NCBI RefSeq assembly: GCF_015265435.1
Contig: NZ_JABJWH010000010.1
Location: 186,001 to 250,000, forward strand
DNA length: 64,000 nucleotides
Reading direction: 5' to 3'
Origin: Alloalcanivorax profundimaris
GTDB taxonomy: Bacteria > Pseudomonadota > Gammaproteobacteria > Pseudomonadales > Alcanivoracaceae
Part shown: one piece after another, positions 48,148-59,978 of the stretch
How the letters are laid out: the number at the start of each line of letters is the position of its first letter
Position numbering within the stretch: the first letter of the stretch is position 1
Notes under the pieces: model-generated
Database searches by the model: none
The model's input: the letters and a program-made list of their open reading frames with translations, nothing else
What the model was told of the DNA's origin: nothing
Program-made: the position numbers and the translations under genes

Positions 48148-48783
48148 TCAAGGCACGAAGGCACGCACCAGGCCGTCCAGGGCGAAGCCCTTGTCGTCGG
48201 CCAGCCGCTGGCGCAGGGCCTCGGCGTCGCCACGCTTGATCTCCGGCCCCACGAACACCCGCTCCCAATGGTTGCCGTCCTGGCTCACGGTGCGGTGGTA
48301 GGCGTTGTAGCCGGCGTCGCGCAGACGGGTGACCAGGGCCTCGGCGTTGGCGGCGTCGCTGAAACTGGCCACCTGCACGGTGAAGCCCGGGCGGGGCGCG
48401 TCCTGATCGCCCTTCTCCGCCGCCGGCTCGTCGGCCGGCGCGGGAGCGGGCTCCGGCTCGGCGGCGGGCTCGGGGTCCGGCCGGGGCTCGCGGCTTGGCG
48501 TCTCGCCGGTGTCCGGGGTGGCCGGGGCGTCGTCCAGGGCCCGTTCACCGGCCTCTGCCACGGCCCGCTGTTCGTCGCTGATCTGCTCGTCGGTGGCCGC
48601 CTGCTCCCGTTCGCCGATCACCGGCGCCACCTCCGGCTCGTCCATCGCCGGCGGTTCCGGGATCGACATGTCCAGGGCCACGCGCACCTGCTCCGGGCTG
48701 CGCAACACCAGCGGCGCCACGATGGCGGCCAGCAGCAGCAACAGCAGCAGACCGATCAGGCGTTGGCGGGTTCGTTGTTGCAC
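48148..48783 (-). CDS. SPOR-domain protein (DedD-like)
   Basis: A 211-residue bitopic protein: a short cytoplasmic start, one membrane helix (residues 8-27), a long Pro/Glu/Ala-rich periplasmic linker, and a C-terminal SPOR domain (FTVQVASFSDAANAEALVTRLRDAGYNAYHRTV) that binds denuded peptidoglycan at the septum. Position after folC matches the DedD-like gene of Pseudomonas and enterics. It follows folC with no gap, so both are probably translated from one transcript. Confidence 0.92.
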   Translation of the reverse strand: MQQRTRQRLIGLLLLLLLAAIVAPLVLRSPEQVRVALDMSIPEPPAMDEPEVAPVIGEREQAATDEQISDEQRAVAEAGERALDDAPATPDTGETPSREPRPDPEPAAEPEPAPAPADEPAAEKGDQDAPRPGFTVQVASFSDAANAEALVTRLRDAGYNAYHRTVSQDGNHWERVFVGPEIKRGDAEALRQRLADDKGFALDGLVRAFVP

Positions 48784-50019
48784 CTAGTCATCCTCGTCCA
48801 TGGCGTTGAGCGCTTCGGCGACGGTGTAGAAGGATCCCACGATCAACACCTGGTCGCCAGCCCCGCAGTCCGCCACCGCCTGTTCCAGGGCCGCCGCGAC
48901 GCTGTCGAACACGCGCCAGGGAGCGCCGTCCGGCAGAGCCGCGGCGAGGCGCGCCGGCTCCGCCGCCCGGGGCAGGTCCGGGCGCGCCAGGTACCAGTCG
49001 GCGGGCCGCTCGGCGAGCAGCCCCAGGGCCGCTTCCACCGGCTTGTCCGCCATCATGCCGATGACCACGCGGCGGCGGCCGGCGCACGGCGGCAGCCGCT
49101 CGCGCAGCCGGGTCAGTGCTTCCAGGTTGTGGCCCACGTCGAGCACGCACTGGGCGCCGCGCCAGCGGCGCACCTGACAGCGCCCCACCAGGCCGGTGTC
49201 GGCGACCCGGTGCGGCAGGTCCGGCGACGGCGGCAGGCCGGCAGCGGCCAGCGCCTGGCAGGCGGTGGCCAGGTTGTCCGAGCCCAGCCGCGCCGGCAGC
49301 GGCAAGGGGTAGCGGCGCAGGCGCTCGCCGACACGGATCGCCAGGTGAGCGTCGTCGACCCGGTATTCGCGGCCGGCGCGCAGCGGCAACGCGCCCAGGC
49401 GCGCCAGTTCCTGGTCCAGGTTGGCGGGGGCATCCCGTTCGCCGTACACCAGGGGGCGGCCGGCGCGGCCGATGCCGAGCTTCTCCACCGCCACCTTTTC
49501 GCGGGTGTCGCCCAGCCACTCCACGTGGTCCAGCCCCACGGAGGTGACCACCGCCACGTCCGCGTCGATCAGATTGACCGCGTCGAGCCGGCCGCCCAGC
49601 CCCACTTCCAGCACCGCCAGATCGGCGCCGCTGTCGCGGAACAGCCACAGACCGGCCAGGGTGGTGAATTCGAAATAGGTCAGCGGCGTGTCGCCCCGGG
49701 CGGCGTCCACCGCCTCGAAGGCGGCGCACAGATCCTGGTCGGAGGCCGGGCCGTCGGGCAGCACGATGCGTTCGTTGAAACGTTGCAGATGGGGCGAGGT
49801 GTAGACGCAGCAGCCCTGGCCGGCGGCGCCGGCCAGGGCCTGGATCAGGGCCACCACCGAGCCCTTGCCGTTGGTGCCGGCCACGGTGATCACCGGCATT
49901 GGCAGCCGGTCCACGCCGAGGGCCGCGGCCACGCCGCGCAGCCGCTCCAGCCCCAGCTCCATGTCGCTGGGGTGGAGGCGCTCGATGCGGGCGAGCCAGG
50001 CGTCCAGATTGGGGATCAT
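48784..50019 (-). CDS. folC: Bifunctional dihydrofolate synthase / folylpolyglutamate synthase
   Basis: Mur-ligase-like enzyme of 411 residues that joins glutamate to dihydropteroate and then extends polyglutamate tails. The ATP loop is [16 protein letters not shown] near residue 45, with [13 protein letters not shown] and [14 protein letters not shown] further on, the family's metal- and folate-binding motifs. Its start overlaps the accD stop by four bases, the conserved accD-folC pairing. Confidence 0.96.
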   Translation of the reverse strand: MIPNLDAWLARIERLHPSDMELGLERLRGVAAALGVDRLPMPVITVAGTNGKGSVVALIQALAGAAGQGCCVYTSPHLQRFNERIVLPDGPASDQDLCAAFEAVDAARGDTPLTYFEFTTLAGLWLFRDSGADLAVLEVGLGGRLDAVNLIDADVAVVTSVGLDHVEWLGDTREKVAVEKLGIGRAGRPLVYGERDAPANLDQELARLGALPLRAGREYRVDDAHLAIRVGERLRRYPLPLPARLGSDNLATACQALAAAGLPPSPDLPHRVADTGLVGRCQVRRWRGAQCVLDVGHNLEALTRLRERLPPCAGRRRVVIGMMADKPVEAALGLLAERPADWYLARPDLPRAAEPARLAAALPDGAPWRVFDSVAAALEQAVADCGAGDQVLIVGSFYTVAEALNAMDEDD

Positions 50020-50897
50020 GCGTCGGCGGTATCGGCCAGCGGGGCCCCGGTGAGGTTGGCGAGCAGCCGGTGCAGGGTGCCGCGCAGGTGCTGGCGCTCG
50101 ACGATCATGTCGATGGCACCGTGCTCGAGCAGGAATTCACTGCGCTGAAAGCCTTCCGGCAGCTTCTGGCGCACGGTCTGCTCGATCACCCGGGGGCCGG
50201 CGAAACCGATCAGGGCGTTGGGCTCGGCCACGTTGATGTCGCCGAGCATGGCCAGGGAGGCGGACACGCCACCGTAGACCGGATCGGTGAGCACGGAGAT
50301 GAACGGCAGGCCGGCCTCGCGCAGGCGCTCCAGGGCGGCGGAGGTCTTGGCCATCTGCATCAGGGAGAACAGCGCTTCCTGCATGCGCGCCCCGCCACTG
50401 GCGGCGAAGCACACCAGGGGCAGGCGCTGCTCCAGGCAGACGTCCACGGCGCGCACGAAACGTTCGCCCACCACCGAGCCCATGGAACCGCCCATGAAAC
50501 GGAACTCGAAGGCCACCGCCACCAACGGCATGCCATGCAGCCTGCCCTTCATGGCCACCAGGGCGTCTTTTTCCTGGGTGTCCTTCTGGGCGGCGGCGAG
50601 GCGGTCCTTGTATTTCTTGGAGTCCTTGAACTTGAGGCGGTCCACCGGTGCCAGGTCAGTGCCGATCTCGCTGGTCTGCCCTTCGTCCAGGAACAGGCGC
50701 AGGCGCTTACGCGCGCCCACGCGCAGGTGGTGCCCGCATTTCGGGCACACGTCCTGATTGCGTTCCAATTCCGGCCGGTACAAGGCGCTGTCGCAGCGCG
50801 GGCACTTTCGCCACAGCCCCTCGGGCACGTTGCTGCGTCGGTTCTCCTGGGAGCGGCGCACCGTGGGGAGAATCTTTTCCAGCCAGTTATTGCTCAT
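50016..50897 (-). CDS. accD: Acetyl-CoA carboxylase carboxyltransferase subunit beta
   Basis: A 293-residue subunit that, with AccA, carboxylates acetyl-CoA for fatty acid synthesis. The N-terminal zinc finger has two CxxC pairs ([10 protein letters not shown] and DVCPKCGHH), and the crotonase-fold body shows [17 protein letters not shown] and [20 protein letters not shown]. Length is normal. It follows trpA with a 22-base gap, the classic trpA-accD-folC order. Confidence 0.97.
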   Translation of the reverse strand: MSNNWLEKILPTVRRSQENRRSNVPEGLWRKCPRCDSALYRPELERNQDVCPKCGHHLRVGARKRLRLFLDEGQTSEIGTDLAPVDRLKFKDSKKYKDRLAAAQKDTQEKDALVAMKGRLHGMPLVAVAFEFRFMGGSMGSVVGERFVRAVDVCLEQRLPLVCFAASGGARMQEALFSLMQMAKTSAALERLREAGLPFISVLTDPVYGGVSASLAMLGDINVAEPNALIGFAGPRVIEQTVRQKLPEGFQRSEFLLEHGAIDMIVERQHLRGTLHRLLANLTGAPLADTADA

Positions 50898-50919
50898 CGT
50901 CCGGGCCTTCCTCGAATAC

Positions 50920-51726
50920 TCAGGGCTTGTCCATGGCGGCGCGCATGCCGGCGAGAATCTCCGACACGGCGGCGGTCATGGCCATGGGATCGTCGGCGTG
51001 TTCGGCGACCTGATTGACCAGGGCGCTGCCCACCACCACGCCATCGGCCACGCGGCTCACCGCCCGCGCCGATTGCGCGTCCTTGATACCAAAGCCCACC
51101 CCGATGGGCAATTGAGCAAGTTTGCGAATTGTTTCAACCCGCGCCGCCACCTCGTCCACGTTCAGGGAAGCGGAGCCGGTAACGCCCTTCAGCGACACAT
51201 AGTAGAGGTAACCGCTGGCGGCCTCGGCGATGCGGCCGATGCGGGTGTCGGTGGTGGTGGGCGCCACCAGGAAAATCAGATCCACACCGCGCTCCTTGAA
51301 CAGCGGCGCGATCTCGTCGCATTCCTCCGGCGGCAGGTCCACCAGCAGTACGCCGTCCACGCCCACTTCGGCGCAGGTTTCCGCGAAGCGCTCGTAGCCC
51401 ATGCACTCCACCGGGTTAAGGTAGCCCATCAGCACCACCGGGGTGGTGTCGTCGCCGCGCCGGAACTCGCGCACCATGGCGAGCACGTCGGGCAGGCCGG
51501 TGCCGGCGGCCAGGGCCCGCTCGCAGGCTTTCTGGATCACCGGGCCGTCGGCCATGGGGTCGGAGAACGGCACGCCCAGCTCAATCACGTCGGCGCCCGC
51601 CTCCACCATCGAGCGCATCAGCGGCACGGTGATTTCCAGCGCCGGGTCGCCGGCGGTGATGAACGGGATCAGGGCCTTGCGCTGCTGCTCCTTGAGGCGC
51701 GCGAAGGTGGTTTCAATACGGCTCAT
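50920..51726 (-). CDS. trpA: Tryptophan synthase alpha chain
   Basis: A 268-residue TIM-barrel enzyme that splits indole-3-glycerol phosphate to indole, passed through a tunnel to TrpB. PFITAGDP near the start, the catalytic Glu/Asp in [15 protein letters not shown], and [11 protein letters not shown] at the phosphate site are all present. The ATG at 51726 is preferred over one six codons upstream. trpB is 21 bases upstream. Confidence 0.97.
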   Translation of the reverse strand: MSRIETTFARLKEQQRKALIPFITAGDPALEITVPLMRSMVEAGADVIELGVPFSDPMADGPVIQKACERALAAGTGLPDVLAMVREFRRGDDTTPVVLMGYLNPVECMGYERFAETCAEVGVDGVLLVDLPPEECDEIAPLFKERGVDLIFLVAPTTTDTRIGRIAEAASGYLYYVSLKGVTGSASLNVDEVAARVETIRKLAQLPIGVGFGIKDAQSARAVSRVADGVVVGSALVNQVAEHADDPMAMTAAVSEILAGMRAAMDKP

Positions 51727-51747
51727 GTTGCGTGTTCTCCCCAATCC

Positions 51748-52959
<1,212 letters not shown>

Positions 52960-52962
52960 CTG

Positions 52963-53637
52963 TTACTCCTTCGTCATGGAACTGGGTTCGTCGTGGAACC
53001 GGGCGGCGCGGATGAAGGCGGTCACCGCGCCGGGATCCTTGATGCCACCGAGGCGGCGGCCGTCGTCGCCCCGGCACTCCACCCCGCCGCTCACGTCCAC
53101 GGCCCAGGGCCGGGTGGCGCGCACGGCGGCGGCCACGTTGTCCGGGTCCAGGCCGCCGGCGAGAATCACCGGCAGGGCCAGCTCGCCGGGGAGCCGCGAC
53201 CAGTCGAAGCGCTCGCCGGTGCCGCCGGGAACGCCGGGGACATAGCTGTCCACCAGCAGGCCCCGGGCGCCGGCGGCGGCGTAGCGCTCCGCCTCGGCGG
53301 CCGGGTCGGCGCCGTCGCGCATGCGCAGCGCCTTGATCCAGGGCCGCCGGAAGGCGGCGCCGTAGGCCGGGGATTCATCACCGTGGAACTGCAGCAGATC
53401 CAGCGGCACGTCGTCGAGCACCGCGGCCACGGCGTCCGGCGCCGCGTCCACGAACAGCCCCACAGTGGTCACCAGGGGCGGCAGAGCGGCAACGATGCCG
53501 GCGGCTTGCCGGGGCGTCACGTAACGGGGGCTGGCCGGGTGGAACACCAGGCCAATGGCGTCGGCCCCGGCGCGGGCGGCGTGCAGGCCGTCCTCGGCGC
53601 GGGTGATGCCACAGATTTTAACCCGGGGTGCGTTCAT
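52963..53637 (-). CDS. trpF: Phosphoribosylanthranilate isomerase
   Basis: A 224-residue TIM barrel that isomerises N-(5-phosphoribosyl)anthranilate. [16 protein letters not shown] carries the catalytic Cys, [10 protein letters not shown] and [17 protein letters not shown] are family motifs, and VDVSGGVE near the end has the catalytic Asp. The start at 53637 begins [10 protein letters not shown]; longer reading frames run through the truA region and lack similarity. Confidence 0.96.
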   Translation of the reverse strand: MNAPRVKICGITRAEDGLHAARAGADAIGLVFHPASPRYVTPRQAAGIVAALPPLVTTVGLFVDAAPDAVAAVLDDVPLDLLQFHGDESPAYGAAFRRPWIKALRMRDGADPAAEAERYAAAGARGLLVDSYVPGVPGGTGERFDWSRLPGELALPVILAGGLDPDNVAAAVRATRPWAVDVSGGVECRGDDGRRLGGIKDPGAVTAFIRAARFHDEPSSMTKE

Positions 53638-53674
53638 GCGAAATCCATCATAGCAGACCGAGGCGAGCACGGCG

Positions 53675-54484
53675 TCAATTATGGCCGCCGTCCAGGTCCG
53701 CGAGCCACAGCGGGCCACGCGGATGGTCGGGCAGCGGGAAGGCCTCCGGGTAACCGATTTCCACCAGGTAGAGGCCGTAGGGCGGCGCCGTGACGCCCCC
53801 CTGGGTGCGGTCGCGGGCTTCCAGCACCTGGCGGGCCCAGTCCGGGTCGCGGTGGCCGGCGCCAATGCTCATCAGCACGCCGGCCATGTTGCGCACCATG
53901 TGCATCAAAAAGGCGTTGGCTTCCACCTCCAGCACGATCAGCGGCCCGCGACGGTGAATCTGGAACCGGGTCAGGGTTTTCACCGGCGACTTCGCCTGGC
54001 AATGCACGCTGCGGTAGGAGGTGAAATCGTGGGTGCCGACCAGATGCTGGCTGGCCCGGGCCATGGCGTCCACGTCCAGGGGGCGGTGGTTCCAGGTCAC
54101 CTGGCGACGGAACAGGGCCGGTGGCCGGGGGTGATTGTAGATCACGTAGCGATAGCAGCGCCGGTGGGCGCTGAAGCGGGCGTGGAAATCGTCGTCCACC
54201 GGCACCGCCCAGCGGATGGCCACGTCGTCGGGGATGAAGCGGTTGCCGCCCATCACCCAGGCCTTCATGTCCCGGTCCGCGTCGGAATCGAAATGACACA
54301 CCTGACCGGTGGCGTGCACGCCGGCGTCGGTGCGCCCGGCGCAGATCAGGGTCACCGGATGGTCGGCCACCCGGGACAGGCCCTTCTCCACCTCTTCCTG
54401 AACGGTGCGCACGCCGGGCTGCTGGGTCTGCCAGCCATGAAAGGCGCTGCCGTCGTATTCCACCGCCAGGGCGATTCGCGTCAT
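53675..54484 (-). CDS. truA: tRNA pseudouridine synthase A (positions 38-40)
   Basis: A 269-residue enzyme that makes pseudouridine in the tRNA anticodon stem-loop. The catalytic Asp is in [35 protein letters not shown]-like start, [11 protein letters not shown] and [17 protein letters not shown] are family signatures. The ATG at 54484 is decided by [12 protein letters not shown]; an open frame upstream on the same strand is the alternative reading of fimV. A strong terminator ends only about 20 bases before this start. Confidence 0.95.
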   Translation of the reverse strand: MTRIALAVEYDGSAFHGWQTQQPGVRTVQEEVEKGLSRVADHPVTLICAGRTDAGVHATGQVCHFDSDADRDMKAWVMGGNRFIPDDVAIRWAVPVDDDFHARFSAHRRCYRYVIYNHPRPPALFRRQVTWNHRPLDVDAMARASQHLVGTHDFTSYRSVHCQAKSPVKTLTRFQIHRRGPLIVLEVEANAFLMHMVRNMAGVLMSIGAGHRDPDWARQVLEARDRTQGGVTAPPYGLYLVEIGYPEAFPLPDHPRGPLWLADLDGGHN

Positions 54485-54504
54485 CTTCGGTCCGCCAAGC
54501 CAAT

Positions 54505-54537
54505 AAAAAGGGGGCGATACCTTAAGGCATCGCCCCC
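54505..54537 (-). terminator. Rho-independent terminator of fimV, close to the truA start
   Basis: GGGGGCGAT (54510-54518) pairs with ATCGCCCCC (54529-54537) and is followed on the minus strand by TTTTTA. It is a textbook terminator 27 bases after the fimV stop and 20 before the truA ATG. Confidence 0.93.
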
Positions 54538-54563
54538 GCTTGCACCAGTGGGTCCGGCGAGGA

Positions 54564-57500
54564 TCAGCCCACCCGGGCGAGCAGCTCCTTGGCCTCGCCC
54601 TGCTGTTCCTCACTGCCTTCGGAGAGCACCTCGTTGAGGATGTCCCGGGCGCCTTCCGCGTCACCCATGTCGATGTAGGCGCGGGCCAGATCCAGCTTGG
54701 TGGCGTTCTCGTCGGTTTCGCCCAGGAAGTCGAAGTCGTCGTCGTCACCGAGCATGTCGTCCCCGCTGTCCAGGTCCGCCGGCGCGGCCGCCACCGTGGT
54801 GTCGGGCTCGGCGGGTTGGTCACCGGACGGCGTCGGGGCCGGCTCGTCGGCGGCCGCGTGGTCGGCGTCGTCACCGGTGTCCACGTCGGCGGCGGCCAGG
54901 GCGTCGTCGTCCTCCAGTTCCAGATCCAGATCGTCCAGGCCATCGTCGGCGGCCAGCGGCGCTTCCGGCTCGGCGGCGGCCTCGGTGCCGGCGGCGACCC
55001 GGTCTTCCGGGGCATCGTCGTCACTGAGGTCGAGGTCGTCCAGGGACAGATCCAGATCGTCCACGTCGGCGCGGGGCTCTTCCGGGCTGTCGCCGGCCAC
55101 GCGGGTGTCGCCCGCCGGGCTTTCGTCCAGCTCCACGTCCAGGTCGTCCAGTTCCAGGTCGCCGAAGTCGGCGCTGGCGGTGTCGCTTTCCCGGGCGCGC
55201 TCGTCGGCGTCGTCCAGGGCGGCCAGTTCATCCTCGGTGAAGGTGGTATCGCCGCCGGCGTCCTCGTCGTCCAGCGTGAACTCGAAGGCGCCGTCATCCT
55301 CCTCGGCGGCGGTTCCGGCGTCCGGCTCGTCCAGCACCAGATCATCCAGCTCCAGGGTCTGGTCATCATCACCGCTGGCGGGCTCGGCGTCCTGGTCGTC
55401 GTCCAGTTTGAAATCGAAGTCGTCCAGCTCCAGGCCGCCCTCGTCCCGGTCCATGTTTGAGGACGAGGACGCCAGGGTGTACTCGCCTTCGTCGTAACCC
55501 TCGGTGGCGTCACCGTCGGAAAGGTCCGAGGCCAGATCCAGCTCCAGGTCGTCCAGGGACAGTTCCTCTTCCTCCTGGGGGCCGTCTTCCTCGGGATCGT
55601 CGGCGATGGCCGCGTATTCCCCGGCGTCACCGGGCTCGCCGCCGAGCCGCTTGATGGCGGCGTCCACGGCGACGCTGGTGCCGGCGAACATGGCCGCCTG
55701 CTGATGGAAACCGTTGTCGTCGTTCATTTCCCGCAGCAGTTCCAGCAGGCGGATCTTCAGATCGCCCCGTTCCGGCGCCTGATTGATCTCGTTGCGCAGA
55801 TAATCCACCGCCTGGGGGTACTGACCGTAGGCCACGTAGACGTCGGCGCGCTCCATGGGGTCCATGTGCTCGTCGTCCAGATCCTCCTGGGGAACCGCCT
55901 GGGCGTCCGCCGGGCGCTGCTCGTCGTCCTCGGCGCTCATCACCGGGGCGGCGTCGAAGCCGCCGTCGTCATCGTCGAAGCCGGAGTGATCGTCACCGTC
56001 TCCGCCGCCGCCCTGCCGGCGACGCACCGCCAGCAGAATGAGCAGCAACAGCACCGCCAGGGCGGCGCCGATGTAGAGCAGATTGTCCATGATCAGACCG
56101 ACGATACCCCCGCCGTTGTCGTTGCTGGCGAGGGTGGCCGGGGTCGGCTTGGGCGGCGGATTCACCGCCTTGGTATCCGGTGGCGGACCGCGGTCGCTGT
56201 CCGCCTGGCCGCCGGCGGACTCGGTGCCGTCACCGGCGGCCAGATCGCCGCCGCCGTTATTGTCCTCCGGCGCCGCGCCGTCGGCAGGCTCGCCGCCGCC
56301 GGCGGTCTCACCATCCGGCCCGGTGGCGCCGTCGCCGATGCCGCCGTCCGGCTCCACCGGCATGGGGGTGGCCGGTTCTTCCAGCAATTGCTGGTCCACC
56401 TCGGCGCCCTGCTCTTCGCTGAGCCGGCGCAGTTCTTCCTGGAGCGCGGCGATCTTCTCGTTGCGCAGCTCCAGCAGCCGCTGGCTGGTTTCCACCTGGC
56501 CGTCCAGGTCGCCGATGCGGCTGCGCAGTTCGTCGTTCTCCCGTTGCAGGCGGTCCAGATTCTCGTCGCGGATCGCCAGCTCATTCTGCAGCGCGGCGGT
56601 GTTGGCGCCGCCGCCGTCGCCGCCGGTGCCGTCGCCGTCACGCACGCCCTCGGTGCTGTCCGGCGTGACCAGGGTGACGCGGCCGTCGCCGTCATCGCCG
56701 GCGCCGTCGCGGTCCGCGCGCTGGCGACCGGTGGCGTCCACCGGCGCCCGGGACGGAGCGCTGCCACGCTGATCGCGCAGGCGCTGCCATTCACGGTTTT
56801 GCGCCGCCACCCGGGACAGCGCCTCGCGGCTGGACAGGTCGCGCACCTGGCTTTCCGTGGGCAGCCGCAGCACGGCGCCCTCGCGCACCAGGTTCACGTT
56901 GTTATTGATGAAGGCGTCCGGGTTGCGCTCCTGGATCGCCAGCATCATCTGCTGCACGGACACGCCGGCGTTGGGCCGGGTGCGCTCGGCGATGCGCCAC
57001 ATGGTGTCGGAGGCACCCACCCGGTAGGTCTCCGTGCCGGTGTCGCGGGACGCGGTGTCCGTGGCGGACGGCTCGGCGGCGGGCTGTTCGGCGGCGGACG
57101 GCGCGGGCCGGGACGGCGCCGGTTCCGGGCGCGCCGGACGGGTCGGTCGCGGCTCCGGACGGGCCGCCGGGCGCGGCGGCGCCTCGCTGCGCGCCGGCGT
57201 CACGGCGCGGTCGGAATCGGCGTAGCTGGGCGGATCGAGCAGCACGGTGTATTCGCGCATCAGCCGGCCGGTGGGCCAGAGGAATTCCACCAGAAAGTCC
57301 AGGTAGGGTTCCCGGACCGGTTGCTCGGAGGTGATATGCAGTTGACCGGTGCCGCCGGAGGGGTCCAGCGTCACTTCGAAATTCAGGCTGTTGAGGAAGT
57401 AGGCGCGTTCCACGCCGGCGGCGTCGAACTGCTCCTGGGACCCCAGCTCCACCAGAATTTGCTCCCGGGACAGATCCCCCAGATCCTGGAGCTCCACGGT

Positions 57501-57620
57501 CATGTCGAGCGGCTCGTTCAGATAGGAGTTCAACTCATACTCCCCTACCCCCAGTGCAGCCGCCAGCCCGGGCGACATGGCCGCCAGGGCGATAAAGCCT
57601 ATGCCAAGTTTTCGGAGCAT
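54564..57620 (-). CDS. fimV: Pilus assembly / polar hub protein FimV
   Basis: A 1018-residue inner-membrane protein required in Pseudomonas for type IV pilus function and polar signalling. After a signal peptide comes the FimV N-terminal domain (YELNSYLNEPLDMTVEL), a Pro/Arg-rich linker, a LysM peptidoglycan-binding domain (about 198-254), a coiled coil (around 335-400), one membrane helix (about 508-531), then a very acidic cytoplasmic tail with repeated LDDLDLELDD-type motifs and a C-terminal TPR-like FimV domain (DLARAYIDMGDAEGARDILNEVL). It is the only type IV pilus gene in the window. 157 bases separate it from the usg-like stop. Confidence 0.95.
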   Translation of the reverse strand: MLRKLGIGFIALAAMSPGLAAALGVGEYELNSYLNEPLDMTVELQDLGDLSREQILVELGSQEQFDAAGVERAYFLNSLNFEVTLDPSGGTGQLHITSEQPVREPYLDFLVEFLWPTGRLMREYTVLLDPPSYADSDRAVTPARSEAPPRPAARPEPRPTRPARPEPAPSRPAPSAAEQPAAEPSATDTASRDTGTETYRVGASDTMWRIAERTRPNAGVSVQQMMLAIQERNPDAFINNNVNLVREGAVLRLPTESQVRDLSSREALSRVAAQNREWQRLRDQRGSAPSRAPVDATGRQRADRDGAGDDGDGRVTLVTPDSTEGVRDGDGTGGDGGGANTAALQNELAIRDENLDRLQRENDELRSRIGDLDGQVETSQRLLELRNEKIAALQEELRRLSEEQGAEVDQQLLEEPATPMPVEPDGGIGDGATGPDGETAGGGEPADGAAPEDNNGGGDLAAGDGTESAGGQADSDRGPPPDTKAVNPPPKPTPATLASNDNGGGIVGLIMDNLLYIGAALAVLLLLILLAVRRRQGGGGDGDDHSGFDDDDGGFDAAPVMSAEDDEQRPADAQAVPQEDLDDEHMDPMERADVYVAYGQYPQAVDYLRNEINQAPERGDLKIRLLELLREMNDDNGFHQQAAMFAGTSVAVDAAIKRLGGEPGDAGEYAAIADDPEEDGPQEEEELSLDDLELDLASDLSDGDATEGYDEGEYTLASSSSNMDRDEGGLELDDFDFKLDDDQDAEPASGDDDQTLELDDLVLDEPDAGTAAEEDDGAFEFTLDDEDAGGDTTFTEDELAALDDADERARESDTASADFGDLELDDLDVELDESPAGDTRVAGDSPEEPRADVDDLDLSLDDLDLSDDDAPEDRVAAGTEAAAEPEAPLAADDGLDDLDLELEDDDALAAADVDTGDDADHAAADEPAPTPSGDQPAEPDTTVAAAPADLDSGDDMLGDDDDFDFLGETDENATKLDLARAYIDMGDAEGARDILNEVLSEGSEEQQGEAKELLARVG

Positions 57621-57777
57621 TGATCGAACCCTTTACTTATTATCCCGTCCCCGCTCGTGCAGGTCGCAGAAATTATCGCGACGCCGTTCCCGATTGCCCA
57701 TAACGGCAAGGTGGGATTGTGCAGTAAATTACGGATGACACCTAGAAACTGCGTCACATATTCCCGCTAAGTATTCA

Positions 57778-58794
57778 TCACAGATAGTCTTTTAGCAACG
57801 TCTCCACCAGCAGGACCGCATTGTAGGCGGCGCCGGTCTTGATGTTGTCGGCCACGGTCCAGAAGCTGAGCGCGCCCTGGCCGTCGATATCCTCGCGAAC
57901 CCGGGCCAGCCGCACGCCCAGATCGCCACGGATCTGGGTCACCGGGGAGGCGCTGTCCGCCTCGCCGCCCTCGTCCATCTGCAGGCCCGGCGCCCGCTCC
58001 CAGCAGGCCTCCGCCTGGGCCAGCGCCAGCGGCAGGGTACCCTGCACCACCACGGTCTGGGCGATGCCGTGGAACACCGGCACCTGCACGCAGCTCACGT
58101 CCACCGCCAGTTGCGGCTGGGCCAGCACCCGACGGGTCTCCAGCATCAGCTTGAGCTCCTCGCTGGTGTAGCCGTTGTCCTGGGGGCTGCCGGCCACCGG
58201 CAGCAGGTTGAAGGCGTGCTGCGGCTCACCGCCCTCCTCCGCGTCCAGGCCATTGAGCAGCCTGGCGCTTTGCCGGGCGAGCCGCTCCACCCCGTTGCGG
58301 CCGGCGGCGGAGGCGCCCTGCAGCTGGGTCACGGAAACCCGCGTCAGATCGCCCAGCTCCAGCAGCGGCTTGAGGGCCAGCAATAGTTGCACGGTGGCCG
58401 CGTCCGGCGCCGCCACGATATTACGCTCCCGGGCGGCGCCGAGCTGCTCCTCATTGACCCCGGCGGCCACCAGGGGCACGTCCGGCTCGTAACGGAACGC
58501 CGGCGACAAATCCAGAACCAGGGCACCGGCGTCCGCGGCCCGGGGCGCCAGTTCCTGGGACACGCGCGCGCCGGCGGCGAACACCGCCAGCTGCACGCGG
58601 GAGAAATCGAAATCCTCGGCCTTGCCCACCTTCAGGCCGCGCTTGCCCACCTGAAGTGTCTTGCCGAGGCTGTTGTCGGAGGCCAGAACGAACAACTCGC
58701 CGACCGGAAGATTCCGGTCAGCGAGCAGTTCGAGAAAGGCCTCGCCCACCAGGCCGGTGGCACCCACCACGGCCAGATCGACGGTGCTTGTCAT
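57778..58794 (-). CDS. usg: Asd-like paralogue (USG-1 type) lacking the catalytic cysteine
   Basis: A 338-residue protein with the aspartate-semialdehyde dehydrogenase fold: VDLAVVGATGLVGEAFLELL at the NADP site and the dimerisation domain with HAFNLLPVAGS. At the site of the catalytic Cys it reads PDAATVQLLL, Ala instead of Cys, so dehydrogenase activity is unlikely. USG-1 proteins are retained next to asd in many gammaproteobacteria and have no firm function. Its start overlaps the asd stop (TGATG), so the pair is coupled. Confidence 0.92.
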   Translation of the reverse strand: MTSTVDLAVVGATGLVGEAFLELLADRNLPVGELFVLASDNSLGKTLQVGKRGLKVGKAEDFDFSRVQLAVFAAGARVSQELAPRAADAGALVLDLSPAFRYEPDVPLVAAGVNEEQLGAARERNIVAAPDAATVQLLLALKPLLELGDLTRVSVTQLQGASAAGRNGVERLARQSARLLNGLDAEEGGEPQHAFNLLPVAGSPQDNGYTSEELKLMLETRRVLAQPQLAVDVSCVQVPVFHGIAQTVVVQGTLPLALAQAEACWERAPGLQMDEGGEADSASPVTQIRGDLGVRLARVREDIDGQGALSFWTVADNIKTGAAYNAVLLVETLLKDYL

Positions 58795-59906
58795 CAGTGC
58801 TCCATAAGAATGCGCAGCATGCGGCGCAGCGGTTCGGCGGCGCCCCACAGCAGCTGATCGCCGACGGTGAAGGCGTTCAGGAATTCACCGCCCATGTTGA
58901 GCTTGCGCAGCCGGCCCACGGGCACGCCCAGGGTACCGGTAACGGCGGTGGGCGTCAGGTCGCGCAGGGTGGCTTCCTTCTCGTTCGGTACCACCTTGAC
59001 CCAGTCGTTGGCCTGGCCGACCAGGTCATCGACCTCGTCCAGGGGCACGTCCTTGGTCAGCTTCACGGTCAGCGCCTGGGCGTGGCAGCGCATGGCGCCG
59101 ATGCGCACGCAGGTGCCGTCCAGGGGAATCGGCTGGTCGCCGCGACCGAGGATTTTGTTGGTTTCCGCCTGGGCTTTCCACTCTTCCTTGCTCTGGCCGT
59201 TTTCCATTTCCTTGTCGATCCAGGGCAGCAGGGAGCCGGCCAGCGGGAAACCGAAGTGTTCATGGGGCAGCTTGTCGTCGCGCATGGTGGCCGCCACCTG
59301 GCGGTCGATGTCGAGAATGGCGCTGGACGGGTTGGCCAGCTGCTCGGAAACGTCGCCGTGGATGGCGCCCATCTGCGCGATCAGCTCGCGCATGTTCTGG
59401 GCACCGGCGCCGGAGGCCGCCTGGTAGGTCTGGGCGCTGGCCCACTCCACCAGGCCGGCGTTGAACAGACCGCCGAGGGCCATCAGCATCAGGCTCACGG
59501 TGCAGTTGCCGCCCACGTAATCCTTGACGCCCTTGTCCAGGGCTTGGTCGATGACGCCCCGGTTGACCGGGTCCAGCACGATCACGCTGTTGTCCGCCAT
59601 GCGCAGGGCGGAGGCGGCGTCGATCCAGTAGCCGTCCCAGCCGGCTTCGCGCAGCTTGGGGTACACCTCGTTGGTGTAGTCGCCACCCTGACAGGTGACG
59701 ATCACGTCCAGCCGCTTGAGTTCATCGATGCTCTTGGCGTCGCCGAGCACCGGAATGTCCTTGCCCACGTCCGGGCCTTGCTGGCCCACCTGGGAGGTGG
59801 AGAAAAATACCGGCTCGATGTCCTTGAAGTCGTTCTCCGCGCGCATGCGGTCCATGAGCACGGAGCCCACCATGCCACGCCAACCTACAAAACCGACTTT
59901 CTTCAT
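58794..59906 (-). CDS. asd: Aspartate-semialdehyde dehydrogenase
   Basis: A 370-residue NADPH enzyme that reduces aspartyl phosphate on the route to lysine, threonine, methionine and diaminopimelate. [16 protein letters not shown] is the nucleotide site, the catalytic Cys is in [16 protein letters not shown], and the later [10 protein letters not shown] holds the catalytic His region. Length and motifs are of the Gram-negative type. It lies 72 bases after leuB on the same strand. Confidence 0.97.
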   Translation of the reverse strand: MKKVGFVGWRGMVGSVLMDRMRAENDFKDIEPVFFSTSQVGQQGPDVGKDIPVLGDAKSIDELKRLDVIVTCQGGDYTNEVYPKLREAGWDGYWIDAASALRMADNSVIVLDPVNRGVIDQALDKGVKDYVGGNCTVSLMLMALGGLFNAGLVEWASAQTYQAASGAGAQNMRELIAQMGAIHGDVSEQLANPSSAILDIDRQVAATMRDDKLPHEHFGFPLAGSLLPWIDKEMENGQSKEEWKAQAETNKILGRGDQPIPLDGTCVRIGAMRCHAQALTVKLTKDVPLDEVDDLVGQANDWVKVVPNEKEATLRDLTPTAVTGTLGVPVGRLRKLNMGGEFLNAFTVGDQLLWGAAEPLRRMLRILMEH

Positions 59907-59978
59907 TGAGTCTGTTCTCCCGAAGAGCGTGCCGCCCTTCTCTATCTTCTATGGATGAACGGGGTGGCGACCCGGCGG

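Noticed and set aside
53675-55630. Reading truA as the end of a 650-residue Thr/Pro/Trp-rich protein
   Set aside because: The upstream part is a shifted frame of the fimV acidic tail; truA similarity starts exactly at the ATG at 54484.
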